From Nostoc sp. MG11 (GTDB taxonomy: Bacteria > Cyanobacteriota > Cyanobacteriia > Cyanobacteriales > Nostocaceae), in contig NZ_JACXXN010000031.1 in the NCBI RefSeq assembly GCF_014904695.1, positions 1-64,000 of the forward strand: a stretch of DNA of 64,000 bases. Reading direction: 5' to 3'. Below, in pieces: positions 1-9,103 of this stretch. The notes under the pieces were generated by a model. That model did no database searches and was not told the origin of the DNA. It saw only the letters and a program-made list of their open reading frames with translations. The number at the start of each line of letters is the position of its first letter. The first letter of the stretch is position 1. Made by a program: the position numbers and the translations under genes.

Positions 1-83
1 CTTCCCGAACTCAGAGGTGAAACGCTGCTGCGGCCACGATAGTTTAGGGGTTGCCCTACGCAAAAATAGCTCGATGCCAGGTT
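1..83 (+). rRNA. rrf: 5S ribosomal RNA, 3' part (cut by window edge)
   Basis: The first 83 bases match the second half of a cyanobacterial 5S rRNA: the CCGAACTCAG box near the window start, then GTGAAACGCTGCTGCGGCC, and the closing strand ending GATGCCAGGT at about position 82, which would pair with the missing 5' end. The 5' third lies outside the window, so this is the distal end of an rRNA operon read on the plus strand. It is followed directly by a strong terminator hairpin. The exact 3' end is uncertain by one or two bases. Confidence 0.9.
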
Positions 84-101
84 TATTATTCAGTTAACAT
101 T

Positions 102-141
102 AAATACCCAGAACATTTTAACTACTATGTTCTGGGTATTT
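102..141 (+). terminator. Terminator of the rRNA operon
   Basis: A perfect 15-bp inverted repeat, AAATACCCAGAACAT at 102-116 and ATGTTCTGGGTATTT at 127-141, separated by a 10-base loop, begins 19 bases after the 5S gene. The right arm ends in a T-rich stretch. Position and form fit an intrinsic terminator of the rRNA operon. Confidence 0.85.
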
Positions 142-184
142 GATTTAGTTAAGCTTTTACGGTTCTTCCGGTAGTTTTATGAAC

Positions 185-999
185 CTATCCCACTAATAAA
201 ACTCTTTGAATCCAAATATGAATAGTAGCAAGATCAAGAAATGCATCAAAATATATTTTTCGACGTTCCCAGCGAACAACTAAACGACGGTATTTACGTT
301 GATACCAAGCAAAACAACGTTCTTGCTGGTTCTCGTCATAGATATTTTGATGGGTCTACCTTTATTTTTCTTAGTTTTCCAAACTCTTTTTGGTATTTGA
401 GGTCGAATCCTTCGTTTGCGTAGACTCGCACGCTGTTGTTTCGAGTCATACCCCTTATCGGCAGCCAAAACTCTCACTCGTTTACGTGGTCTACCGCGTT
501 TCAAAGTTCTTAATTTGACTTTATTTAGTAAAGATAATACTTGTTCCCCCTCGTTGCCGTTAGCTGGAGTTGTTGAATTAGACAGGGGTATTCCATTACC
601 TTCTGTAAGCATGTGGATAAGAATACCTTTTCCTTTACCACCATACGCAACTTCTTCACCTCCTCCTTTTCCAGGGAGAAAAAGAGCCGTATACAGCCCC
701 AGAATCCCAGTTTATCAGACCTTTTTCCATTAGCGTAGGCGTAGCCCGCCGCAGGGCATCGCTAATATACGTGCTTGTATGTACTCAAATGTTCCATCGT
801 CACGCCATCGCTTTAACCATCGATGGGATGAGCTTTTAGATGCCCACACATCACCATGTGGTAAGTCACACCATCGACACCCAGTAATCAGAATGTACAA
901 CAAACTATTTAATACATGACGATATGGTGCATTTCGACTTGTCCTTCCTGCAGAAAAATTACTCACAGTATACATCAGAATCATTGGCGGATGATTCAT
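185..999 (-). pseudogene. IS5-family transposase, degraded
   Basis: Read on the minus strand, this holds pieces of one IS5-family DDE transposase in three frames. The N-terminal part (about 960 down to 765) carries YILITGCRWCDLPHGD and the helix-turn-helix side. The middle (612-345) carries the catalytic-region motif LAADKGYDS and the GRPIKIS segment. The C-terminal part resumes in another frame at about 340 with CFAWYQRKYRRLVVRWER and ends at a TAG at 185-187. There is one frameshift near 345 and a disrupted junction at 612-765 where a small dispersed repeat (732-763) sits. No intact product can be made. The left flank is the rRNA terminator; the right flank runs into an ISL3 relic. Confidence 0.85.
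732..763. repeat. Small dispersed repeat inside the transposase relic
   Basis: The GC-rich segment GCGTAGGCGTAGCCCGCCGC followed by AGGGCATCGCT differs from the AT-rich surroundings and lies where the transposase reading frame breaks. It resembles the short repeats scattered through Nostoc genomes. Similar GC-rich modules occur here near 16.38, 24.73 and 54.58 kb. Confidence 0.55.
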
Positions 1000-1692
1000 G
1001 ATTTACCTTGGAATAAAAAATCGGTGCTATTAAAAATAAATCGTCGCCAATTTATGAAATACTTGTCAGATGGGGATCAGATATACTTAATAAAATTGAA
1101 GAAGTGAGCATTGATCTCTGGTCACCTTATAAAAACCTAGTAGAAGAGTTAATGCCAAATGCTCATGTAACTGCTGATAGATTTCATGTAATGAAACAGT
1201 TAAATGATGAATTAGATACTATGCGTAAAACTGAGAAAAAAGCAGCTATGTCGCTAGATAATGAATCAGAAAAAGAGCGAATATTGAAGGCATTAAACAA
1301 AAGCAAATATAGCTTACTTAAAAATGAGAATTCTCTCAATGAAAAGCAAAAAAAAATGAAAATCTGTGCAGGATGTGTCCCCAAACCTCGCTACAATACA
1401 CGCACTTAAAGAAGAATTTTGAGATATATTTGAAACAACTAAATCTTGGGGAGATAGTATAATAAACCTACTAAATTGGATGTATGATGCTCTTTCATAT
1501 TTTCCGAAGAGTATAGGTACAATCGTTAGATGGTTTGGTGAAATAGTCGGCTATTTTGATAGCAGAACTACGAGTGGTGCTGTAGAAGGAATTAATAATA
1601 AACTCAAGTTAATTAAAAGGCTTGGATATGGCTTTCGTAACTTTAGTAATTTTTAGATTACGCAGTTTATTAAACTGGCATTTTACTATTAA
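943..1692 (+). pseudogene. ISL3-family transposase, internally deleted and frameshifted
   Basis: The plus strand encodes the N-terminal zinc-binding part of an ISL3-type transposase (CPSCRKITHSIHQNHW, then LPWNKKSVLLKINRRQF at about 943-1060). It jumps without the middle of the protein to GSDILNKIEEVSIDLWSPY in another frame (about 1072 onward). The frame continues as VTADRFHVMKQLNDELD, is shifted again near 1375-1410, and ends with TSGAVEGINNKLKLIKR and GYGFRNF up to about 1692, with in-frame stops. The element is dead. It overlaps the start of the IS5 relic by a few bases, so one element was probably truncated when the other arrived. Confidence 0.85.
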
Positions 1693-2024
1693 TTATTCAT
1701 AAAAGTAACCGAAAAACCACTTTTACTTGCATAAACTGCAATTAACATAAAATTTGCATAATAAATAAGTATATTTGAGTTTCAAGCCCACATTATTCCT
1801 CTTCTGTCACTTTCCTAGATAAAAACATATTTACAAGATAAAAGTTCCAGTCTAAAGCAATGATTATGTCCATCATATTAGAAAATAAAGCCACAAACAT
1901 AATCCCAGTTAGAGTTTTAGTGGTATTGACATGTTTAAGAAGTATTAAGAATAGACTGTCTCAGATTTCCATATGAACAAACCTGTAGGTATAAAGCCAT
2001 TGATAAGGAAGCGCTGCTAGCAAA
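1693..2024. other. AT-rich intergenic DNA
   Basis: These 332 bases are AT-rich and hold no supported gene. The first 50 bases after the ISL3 relic (around ATAAAAGTAACCGAAAAACC) may include the right end of that element, but the matching left end is not visible. The last 80 bases should contain the promoter of the deacetylase gene. Confidence 0.4.
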
Positions 2025-2920
2025 ATGACGAACAAAAATGACAACAATTTATTTAAGGCTCAAAAACCTAAAACCTTTCCTCTGAGTTTGGCTTTGGTAT
2101 TTATTATGTGTTTTACTATTCTAAATACTGGAAATACTGAACCTATAATTCCTATTTTAGGATTTCATGGAATTATTGATACTCAAGCTTCTACTCTACG
2201 CTCGTATAAAAGAGAGATGAACTATCCACGAGAAGATTTAGAAAAACTTCTAGAGTATTTAATACTTAATGATTATTTGTTTTTAAGCACTCAAGATTTA
2301 TATAATTTTTTTTTAAAAAATCTCAGGAATTTTCGGCTGGGCATCGTAATAAAAAACTCATTATGATTTCATTTGATGATGGATATAAAACAGTACATAC
2401 GAATTTACTACCCATTTTGTATAAATTTGAAAAGAAATATGGGAGAAAAGTAAAAGTTGTTTTATTTATCAATCCAGGGAATTTAACTAGTAAGAATAGT
2501 GTCAATTCAGCTCATTTAGGATGTCAAGAATTGAGAGAAGGATTTAAAAAAGGGTTTTATGATATTCAATCTCATGGAATGAATCATAAAAATTTAGCTA
2601 ACCTCCCTCGTCACCAGTTAGTTAATGAGCTTTTGAAAGCCAGAACGGAATTAAGAAAATGTACACAAGATTTAGATATAGAACAAACTGTAGCATCACA
2701 TTTCGCTTATCCTTATGGAGCTTATAATAAACAAGTAAAATATTATGTATCTAAATATTATTTATCTAGTTATTTATACAATGACCAAATACTAAATTAT
2801 AGTTGTTTGAAAGATTACTATAAAATTCCTCGTTTAATTGTTAATCGGCAAAAATCAACTAAACAACTGATAGAAATTGCTCAAGGAATGCATCCTAAAA
2901 AATATCAAAAAAAATGTTAG
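2025..2920 (+). CDS. Polysaccharide deacetylase (NodB-like), split by a -1 frameshift
   Basis: Two adjacent frames together encode one exported polysaccharide deacetylase of about 298 residues. The first frame (2025-2366) starts MTNKNDNN and has a signal-anchor helix (FPLSLALVFIMCFTI) and the ILGFHGI strand typical of PgaB/IcaB-like NodB proteins. The second frame carries MISFDDGY (metal-binding Asp pair), SHGMNHKNL (metal-binding His pair) and AYPYG. The switch lies at T9A6 (2306-2320), where a slip by -1 joins the frames as KKSQEFSAGHRNKKLIMISF. It may be a recoded gene, a pseudogene, or a homopolymer sequencing error. Likely substrate is an N-acetylated cell-surface polysaccharide. The gene is AT-rich and neighbours insertion-sequence relics. 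Confidence 0.75.
2306..2320 (+). other. Candidate slippery site for -1 frameshifting
   Basis: The run T9A6 contains the heptamer T-TTT-TTA at 2309-2315 in exactly the zero-frame phase of the upstream deacetylase frame. Slipping one base back there continues directly into the frame holding the NodB catalytic motifs, while the zero frame stops at 2366. This form is the classical X-XXY-YYZ pattern; transcriptional slippage on the long homopolymer is equally possible. Confidence 0.5.
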
Positions 2921-3671
2921 TAAACTATGTTAATAAATTAAAAATATAACTGAATAGTGTATGTTAATTTCAACATTATTACTCTTCGTTCGCATAATAG
3001 AATTTGATTAAGAGAAATTATCGATAAGATTGCTATAAATATTATGTGAAATACCAAGCAAACTAATAATTTCCTGTGTAGAGATTTGAAATGAGGAATA
3101 TAGGCAAAACGCTCATCTCAGACTTCAATAATCGTCAAAGTGAGATTAGAAAAAGCATATAACAATCGTTCAACCGTAGGTTTATCAGTCCGTTTTTTCA
3201 GATTATCGGGATACAGTCCAGTAACAGAAAAGCTAAAGGCAGTTATGATGTAGGCGATCGCATTTATTGCCTTTATGCTACCGATATCATCAACGATATT
3301 AGCGTTTTAGCTGTAGCGCGAAAACTTTGCCCAGAAGAACATGCATGTAGTGCTATTGAACAGCTGTCCACAGCTCTCTCTGCCCACAATACCATTTGAG
3401 TTGCGTAACATCGCTGTGGATGCAGCCATTCCTGGTGGTTTTAAACTTAGACTACTTACTCACCGAAGATTTACAGCCCTTTCCCAACAATTAAGACGTA
3501 GCGATAACTGCTGTAGAACAACTTTATGTGGAAGTTACCCTAGTAGAACCAGAGAAGGCATGGTTTGGGAAATAGAACCTCTTCCCGAAAACTATAACTG
3601 AGAAATACTCAGATTTTAAATATAGTTAAAATAGGTATTCATCCCATATATCCATTTAAAAATAAAAAGCC
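2921..3671. other. Intergenic region with possible degraded coding sequence
   Basis: No intact gene is supported. Between about 3180 and 3600 the plus strand shows short coding-like stretches in changing frames, such as YDVGDRIYCLYATDIIND at about 3248 and AITAVEQLYVEVTLVEPE at about 3500, with stops between them. A HIP1 site lies at 3252. I could not assign these to a family; they look like remnants of one decayed gene. An 86-residue open frame at 3341-3601 crosses the same region but matches nothing I recognise. The rest is AT-rich. Confidence 0.4.
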
Positions 3672-4139
3672 ATGAGAGAAAAACCTAAACAACAAATGCG
3701 TATATGGGCAATGTTGTGTCATATCTCGGCTTTGTTAGCCTGGCTATTATTGTTCTTTTTGGTATTTATTGGTATCCCTTTATATTTGCCCCTGAATCTT
3801 TTAGCACCACTGTTAATTTGGCGTTTCAAAAAAGCACAATATTCTTGGATTGATTTACAAGGTAAAGAATCTTTGAATTTTCAAATTTCGCTAACTTTTT
3901 ATACATTAATAGTAATATTTTTATCATTAATTTTGGTGGTAACTAGTTGTGGCATTGCAGTAACTAGCAATAGCACTGTCAATGAAGTAAAGATCACTTT
4001 TGATGGACTATTAATTATGTTCATGTCATTAATATTATTAGTAATGCTGCTACAATCATTTCTAGTGACTTTCGCCGCCATCAAAGCTTACAAGGGTGAG
4101 CATTATCGTTACCCTTTAACAATACGAGTTTTGCGGTGA
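3672..4139 (+). CDS. DUF4870 membrane protein
   Basis: This 155-residue protein matches DUF4870 in order and length: RIWAMLCHISALLAW near residue 10, a hydrophobic helix, the loop APLLIWRFKKAQYSWIDLQG at about 45-64 with the family's GKESLNFQIS, two more membrane helices, and the C-terminal AAIKAYKGEHYRYPLTIR. It therefore has three to four transmembrane segments with charged loops in the cytoplasm. The family's function is unknown. It starts at ATG after an AT-rich leader with a weak ribosome-binding site, and appears to be a single-gene unit. Confidence 0.85.
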   Translation: MREKPKQQMRIWAMLCHISALLAWLLLFFLVFIGIPLYLPLNLLAPLLIWRFKKAQYSWIDLQGKESLNFQISLTFYTLIVIFLSLILVVTSCGIAVTSNSTVNEVKITFDGLLIMFMSLILLVMLLQSFLVTFAAIKAYKGEHYRYPLTIRVLR

Positions 4140-4379
4140 AATAATTAGACTTTTGTTGAGCAAATGTTTCCGATGACACCAAAACTAAGAATATGGTTTA
4201 AGTAAAAGCCGAGCTAGGTATTTACTGGGTCGTGTGTACGCCAAGTTGCGTTGTTCAGTTTGTGCGGCTACAGCTACAAGACGAATGGCAGGGCTAATCT
4301 GATGAGGCGTTACTAAACGAAATTAAAACGCAGCAGTATACCTTTTGCTATTAATAACGTTAAAGTCTTGGTCAACGCG

Positions 4380-5273
4380 ATGAAAACAATAAGTTCACTT
4401 TTTAGCGAAGAACGCAACCAACTCCGGGCAGATATTGACAATACAACCAGCATTGAGCAGGTAATCAAGCTGGTTCAGAATCGACTCGATAATCTCGAAA
4501 GAATTTACATTAGCAAGCTAAATGTAGTTCAAGTACGTCTAGCTTCCTTTTTTCTGGATACACTGCGCCAGTCCATTGCTACTCTGGCAGCGGCCCACTT
4601 GGCTCAAGTCGCCCCAACAGAGCAACAGCAAATCACTAATTTAGCTGTTTTTCCTACCAACAGGTTAATTTTGAAATTGCTTAAAGCACTTATTTATATC
4701 GGTATTTTAGGTTGGTTGTTCCACTTAACTGAAACTACCCCAGGTGCATGGATGGCTATTCTACTAGCTTCTGTGCTTTTAGGACTGGAAGTTGTGCTTC
4801 AACTCGATAAAGATAATTCAACATCTTTTGAGCAATTAGAACTAGCTCAACCTGTCCTACGGGTCGATAGCCAAATCCTTTTAGACAACCTTGCTGATGC
4901 TCTCAACACAATTGACTTAGCAGTCGCTAGATTTGAAGAAGGAAACAAACATCAAGACGATCGCGGCATCGAAGAATTGCCAGAATTATTGAGTTTTCTG
5001 CAAAAGCTCATGGGCGCATCATTTCTTGAAAAACCCCAAATGGCGATCGCACTAGCGAAAATGCTGCCACAGATTTTAATGTCTCAGGGAATTAACGCTC
5101 AAATTTACCGACCAAATGATCCTCATAGTGATCGCAATTATTTTGACTTCGAGCCAAGTATTGACCCATCCACCAAAGATTACGTAACTATAACTCCTGC
5201 TTTGTTGAAAGGCGATCGCTTGCTAAGACGCGGCCGGGTAATTGAGCCAGCATATTCCGAGGCTAGAGAATAA
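4380..5273 (+). CDS. Membrane protein of unknown function, paired with the Hsp70-like gene
   Basis: This 297-residue protein is not one I recognise. It begins MKTISSLFSEERNQLRAD with a long, probably helical N-terminal region (residues 1-95). Two adjacent transmembrane helices follow (about 105-145, LLKALIYIGILGWLF and AWMAILLASVLLGLEVVL), then a soluble, mostly charged C-terminal domain of about 150 residues. I chose ATG at 4380 over the in-frame TTG at 4368 because ATG is more usual and neither has a clear Shine-Dalgarno. It ends 14 bases before the Hsp70-like ATPase gene, so the two are almost certainly co-transcribed and probably act together at a membrane. HIP1 sites show it is native cyanobacterial sequence. 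Confidence 0.75.
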   Translation: MKTISSLFSEERNQLRADIDNTTSIEQVIKLVQNRLDNLERIYISKLNVVQVRLASFFLDTLRQSIATLAAAHLAQVAPTEQQQITNLAVFPTNRLILKLLKALIYIGILGWLFHLTETTPGAWMAILLASVLLGLEVVLQLDKDNSTSFEQLELAQPVLRVDSQILLDNLADALNTIDLAVARFEEGNKHQDDRGIEELPELLSFLQKLMGASFLEKPQMAIALAKMLPQILMSQGINAQIYRPNDPHSDRNYFDFEPSIDPSTKDYVTITPALLKGDRLLRRGRVIEPAYSEARE

Positions 5274-5287
5274 CAGACAATAAGAGT

Positions 5288-7210
5288 ATGGAAATTTTAG
5301 AAACAATTGGTTTTGACTTGGGACACGGTGAAACGGCTGTAGCTAAAGCTATAGTGGAGAGCATCGAACCCCCGGAAATGCTTGAGATTAATAACAAGAA
5401 GAACCAAATTACAGCTCTTGGTTGGCATCCCAAGCTAGGTTATCTTGTCGGAGAGCAAGCGTTAATTCAAGCTGGCGTTACCCAACTGACAATCTCTTTC
5501 AAGCAAAAACCAAATAACGATTCCAAGTATCGAGAAACAATTAGCACTTTTCTAGCAACTTACTACCGTCTTTTAAAAGAAAGCAGACAAATTGAAGCTG
5601 GGGAAACTACTTACTTTTATATTGGTTGCCCTTCAGGATGGTCGGTTAGTGAACGAGAGGAATATCAAAAGCTACTTCGAGAAGCTGGTATTGCCAAACT
5701 GAATGTTGTACCTGAATCGCGGGCTGCTTTTATGCAAGCCAAGGAAGCCGGTAAGCTGGAGTATGAAAAACTTCTTTCATCGGTTCTAATTGTTGATATT
5801 GGTTCTTCGACCACAGATTTTACCCTGGTTAAAAGTTTACAAGAAATTCCGATGGATTTCGGAAGTAACACTTTAGGCGCATCCCTAATCGACAAGGCTA
5901 TTTTTGAGCGTACTCTCGCTAAGCACGAGCAATCAGAGTTGCTAAAAAAAGTATTTAATGAATATCCACATCACCAAGCTCGTTGTGAACTTGCTTGTCG
6001 CAAAACTAAGGAAGATTACTTTTCTAATGAACAGCTATACAGCGATTCTCAATCCTTTGCGCGTGGCTTCGAGTCTATCAACGAACAGATTTATTTTATC
6101 CCCCAAGTCAACAAATCGATGATGGAGGAGATTTTAAACCAACCTTTGCCAGAACTGAGGCTTCATAGTTGGATTCAATCATTTGGTGACTCTGTAAGTG
6201 AGGCTAAAGAAAAACTGGAAAAGCTTGGGATTGTGCCGCAACTTGTACTGATGACTGGCGGTGCATCTCGAATGAAGTTTACACACCAAATTTGTCAAGA
6301 AATCTTTCCCGAACCAGAAACGCTCCTGCGTCCAGATCCGGAACCTGAACGATGTATTGCACTGGGATTAGCGCGAGTAGGAAGATGGGATCTGCGTGCT
6401 GCTGCCTTCAAACAAGAAGTTAACAAACTATTGGACTCACAAAAGCTCAAAAAACTGATTGAGAGACATATTCCAAAGTTAATTGAGTTGTTGATTAAGC
6501 CACTAGCAGATGGTTTGCTAGAAAATGCAGTTAGACCTGGAGTAAAAGACTGGCAAAAAAACCAAATACGGACTTTAGCCGATTTGGAAACATCTATGAA
6601 AAGTCGAGCCGAGCAGTGGCTTCAAGGCGATCGCGCCCAGCAGATAATTAACAATCAGTGCATCAGTTGGTTTAACAATGAAATTCAACCCGACTTAGCC
6701 GCAGAAACCGACCCAATATGCCGAAAGTTTCAGATACCTAGAAGCAGTTTAAGGTTTGAAGATAGCATTGAGCCGGCTTTTGTCAACCCAGAATTAAAAA
6801 TTGGAGATGCTATCCTTGCTGACACAGTGGCATTTATCATCAATGTAGTAATTGGTGGAGGTACTCTGGCTAGTATTATCACTCTGATACTAACTGGACA
6901 CTTGGTTTGGCCTATTGCATTGGTGTACGGGGCTTCAGTAATGGCAGCAGGAATGGAGCTAAATCGCCAGAGTGTCCAAGAGGCAATCAAGACAAATTTG
7001 GATATTCCTAGCTGGATTCGTTTTAGTTTTTTGAGCGACAAGAAAGTTAATGATATGTTTTCCCAATTAAAGCCGGAGTTGGAGAAGGTTCTGCAACAAC
7101 AACTAGCAGCGAATCAAGAAGCTTTTGACAAACTAATTAATCAAATTGAGCAAGGACTGCAAAAAGTTCTTTCTACTAAGGTTCAAGAGGCAATAATTTT
7201 AATTCAATAA
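5288..7210 (+). CDS. Hsp70/actin-like ATPase with C-terminal membrane anchor
   Basis: This 640-residue protein has an actin/Hsp70-fold ATPase in its first 360 residues: phosphate-1 loop FDLGHGETA (9-17), connect-1 region VVPESRAAFM (140-149), phosphate-2 loop VDIGSSTTDF (169-178), and the adenosine-site motif MTGGASRMKF at about 345. Unlike DnaK it has no recognisable substrate-binding beta domain or C-terminal EEVD. The second half is helical and carries a hydrophobic hairpin (about 520-560) followed by a coiled-coil-like tail rich in Gln and Glu. It resembles diverged Hsp70-family or ParM/StbA-like proteins but I cannot name a specific family. It is the second gene of an apparent two-gene operon with a membrane protein. 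Confidence 0.75.
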   Translation: MEILETIGFDLGHGETAVAKAIVESIEPPEMLEINNKKNQITALGWHPKLGYLVGEQALIQAGVTQLTISFKQKPNNDSKYRETISTFLATYYRLLKESRQIEAGETTYFYIGCPSGWSVSEREEYQKLLREAGIAKLNVVPESRAAFMQAKEAGKLEYEKLLSSVLIVDIGSSTTDFTLVKSLQEIPMDFGSNTLGASLIDKAIFERTLAKHEQSELLKKVFNEYPHHQARCELACRKTKEDYFSNEQLYSDSQSFARGFESINEQIYFIPQVNKSMMEEILNQPLPELRLHSWIQSFGDSVSEAKEKLEKLGIVPQLVLMTGGASRMKFTHQICQEIFPEPETLLRPDPEPERCIALGLARVGRWDLRAAAFKQEVNKLLDSQKLKKLIERHIPKLIELLIKPLADGLLENAVRPGVKDWQKNQIRTLADLETSMKSRAEQWLQGDRAQQIINNQCISWFNNEIQPDLAAETDPICRKFQIPRSSLRFEDSIEPAFVNPELKIGDAILADTVAFIINVVIGGGTLASIITLILTGHLVWPIALVYGASVMAAGMELNRQSVQEAIKTNLDIPSWIRFSFLSDKKVNDMFSQLKPELEKVLQQQLAANQEAFDKLINQIEQGLQKVLSTKVQEAIILIQ

Positions 7211-7303
7211 CGGTCGCTGCTGCAACTTGGGCGCTCGTCGCCAAAAGGAATATATGCTTGGTATGAGCAATAAAAATTACATGATTATGGGAGTAAAGAT
7301 TAT

Positions 7304-8401
7304 ATGATTGGGGTTGCGATCGCTGGGACTGGATTTGGTCAAAAAGTCCATATTCCTGCATTCAAAGCACATCCTCAGACTGAGGTAGTGGCTGTTTATC
7401 ATCGAGATATAAAAAAAGCTCAAGCGATCGCAGACTCCCATAATATTCCCCACGCCTGCGACACAATTGCAAACATTGTTGCATTGCCAGAAGTGCAAGC
7501 AGTCAGCATCTCCACACCGCCATTTTTACACTACGAAATGGCTAAAACAGTACTACAAGCTGAGAAACATTTATTACTAGAAAAACCTGTAACATTAAAT
7601 GCAACTGAGGCGAAAGAACTATATCAATTAGCTAAAGAAAAAGGTGTTATTGCAACCGTAGATTTTGAATTTCGCTTTGTACCAGGATGGCAGTTATTTG
7701 CAGAATTATTGTCAGAAGGCTATGTAGGTGAGATGCGCCTGATTAAAATCGACTGGCTAGGTTCCTCGCGTGCTGACACTTCACGCCCTTGGAATTGGTA
7801 TTCTGACAAAGAAAAAGGCGGTGGTGCATTGGGGTCTTTAGGTTCCCATACCTTCGATTACATTCATTGGCTATTTGGCCCAGTACGCAGATTGAACACC
7901 CATTTAAGTACCGCCATTCCCACACGAGTTGACCCTACTAGCGGCGAATTCAAGCCAGTAAATACGGATGACACCTGTATGCTGGCGTTAGAATTAGCGA
8001 ATGGGACACCTTGTCAAGTTTGCATCAGTGCGGTTGTTCATGCACCGAGGACACATTGGGTAGAAGTGTATGGCGATCGCGGTACTTTAATTGTGGGTAG
8101 TGAAAATCAAAAAGATTACATACATGGCTTTCGGGTTTGGGGTTCTGAGTTAGGTAAACCTCTCACCGAAATCGAAATACCAAATCGGTTAATATTCCCG
8201 GAAAATTATGCTGATGGGCGCATTTCGGCATTTATGCGCGTGGTAGACCAATGGGTGCAAGCAATTGACCGCAAGCAAGAAATTACCCCATCGCTGCGAG
8301 AAGGAGTTTATTCTCAGCTGTTGATGGATTTAGCCCATAAATCTCATGCGACAGCAAGCTGGGTAGATGTACCTGGGTTGGAAGGCTTTATTGGTAGCTA
8401 A
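7304..8401 (+). CDS. Gfo/Idh/MocA family NAD(P)-dependent oxidoreductase
   Basis: This 365-residue protein begins with a Rossmann fold (VAIAGTGFGQKVHIPAF, residues 4-20) and has the family's EKPVTLN motif near residue 99, where the lysine takes part in catalysis. The C-terminal half is the alpha/beta substrate domain, with WNWYSDKEKGGGALGSLGSH around 160-180 and a conserved HTFDYIHWL segment. Such enzymes oxidise or epimerise sugars and inositols using NAD(P); the exact substrate cannot be read from sequence. The ATG at 7304 follows GGGAG at a suitable distance. The gene appears to be monocistronic. A broken member of the same family lies at 17.8 kb. Confidence 0.9.
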   Translation: MIGVAIAGTGFGQKVHIPAFKAHPQTEVVAVYHRDIKKAQAIADSHNIPHACDTIANIVALPEVQAVSISTPPFLHYEMAKTVLQAEKHLLLEKPVTLNATEAKELYQLAKEKGVIATVDFEFRFVPGWQLFAELLSEGYVGEMRLIKIDWLGSSRADTSRPWNWYSDKEKGGGALGSLGSHTFDYIHWLFGPVRRLNTHLSTAIPTRVDPTSGEFKPVNTDDTCMLALELANGTPCQVCISAVVHAPRTHWVEVYGDRGTLIVGSENQKDYIHGFRVWGSELGKPLTEIEIPNRLIFPENYADGRISAFMRVVDQWVQAIDRKQEITPSLREGVYSQLLMDLAHKSHATASWVDVPGLEGFIGS

Positions 8402-8403
8402 AT

Positions 8404-8554
8404 ATTATCACGCAGAGACGCAGCGAAAAGTATGTAGCTTGCTTCCCGTAGGGTGCGCCGGCTTCCGGCGAACATAACTTTTCAAGACAGAGTCGCAGAG
8501 AGTAAGAGTTGAGAAGAGTTGATTTTTAAATTTCATATTCAAATTCAACAACGC
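8404..8554. repeat. Partial copy of the GGGCRTTGCTGAAT-end repeat
   Basis: Read on the minus strand, this segment begins GGCGTTGTTGAATTTGAATA and continues through ATTTAAAAATCAAC and TCTCTGCGACTCTGTCTTG. This closely follows the left half of the complete element at 35572-35734. The other end stops at CACGCAGAGACGCAGCG without a visible second terminal repeat. It separates two convergent genes. Confidence 0.6.
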
Positions 8555-8557
8555 CAA

Positions 8558-9043
8558 TTAATTTGGTATTAACAATTTTGAACGCTGCTGTTGGTAAAAG
8601 CCGACAACTTTTTGGACATAATCAGCTGTAAAGCCGCTATTACAGCCTGTGTAATTACCAGTCATCCACCAACAAGCTACGCCACGCACAGCCGCAGTTT
8701 CATCATTACTAGTGGCGCGGAACTGCTGGTTTAACTCGCGGCGCGTGATGCAGGATACAACTTGACGGGCGATCGCGGGGCTATTTTCAAACTGCGTTGG
8801 TGTTAGTTCTCGTTTAAGACAAGATTTCGACCAGCCTTTGAGGGTTTCTGGTTTAACTTGCCACTCACTGTGAAGTCCATCGTTTGAGGAGCCTGTTTGT
8901 GGTGCAGCCCGTCGCAGCGCCTCTACCATCGCCGCAACTTGAGCATTAGAAACCTGCTGTTGTGCTTGAGCTAATAATGGCGATGACAGCCCAAAGCTGA
9001 CAATCACTCCGCTTAGTAGGAATCGTATGGGGTTTTTCCTCAT
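8558..9043 (-). CDS. Exported protein of unknown function
   Basis: This 161-residue protein starts with a clear signal peptide (KNPIRFLLSGVIVSFGLSS, likely cleaved after LLAQAQ near residue 27). The mature part is about 130 residues and contains four cysteines (in KSCLKREL, VVSCITRREL, VACWWMTGNYTGC), which could form two disulfides in the periplasm. The C-terminal CWWMTGNYTGC region is the most distinctive part. I do not recognise a named family. It starts 61 bases beyond the end of the minus-strand retropepsin-like gene upstream of it and may be co-transcribed with it. Confidence 0.75.
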   Translation of the reverse strand: MRKNPIRFLLSGVIVSFGLSSPLLAQAQQQVSNAQVAAMVEALRRAAPQTGSSNDGLHSEWQVKPETLKGWSKSCLKRELTPTQFENSPAIARQVVSCITRRELNQQFRATSNDETAAVRGVACWWMTGNYTGCNSGFTADYVQKVVGFYQQQRSKLLIPN

Positions 9044-9103
9044 AACTCTGGACTTATTTTTGATACCAGATGTAGCATACTACATCTCTAAAAATTGCAA
9101 GTA

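Noticed and set aside
3341-3601. 86-residue open frame in the 2.9-3.7 kb spacer
   Set aside because: Coding-like stretches occur in other frames across the same bases, so this frame is more likely chance within a decayed gene.
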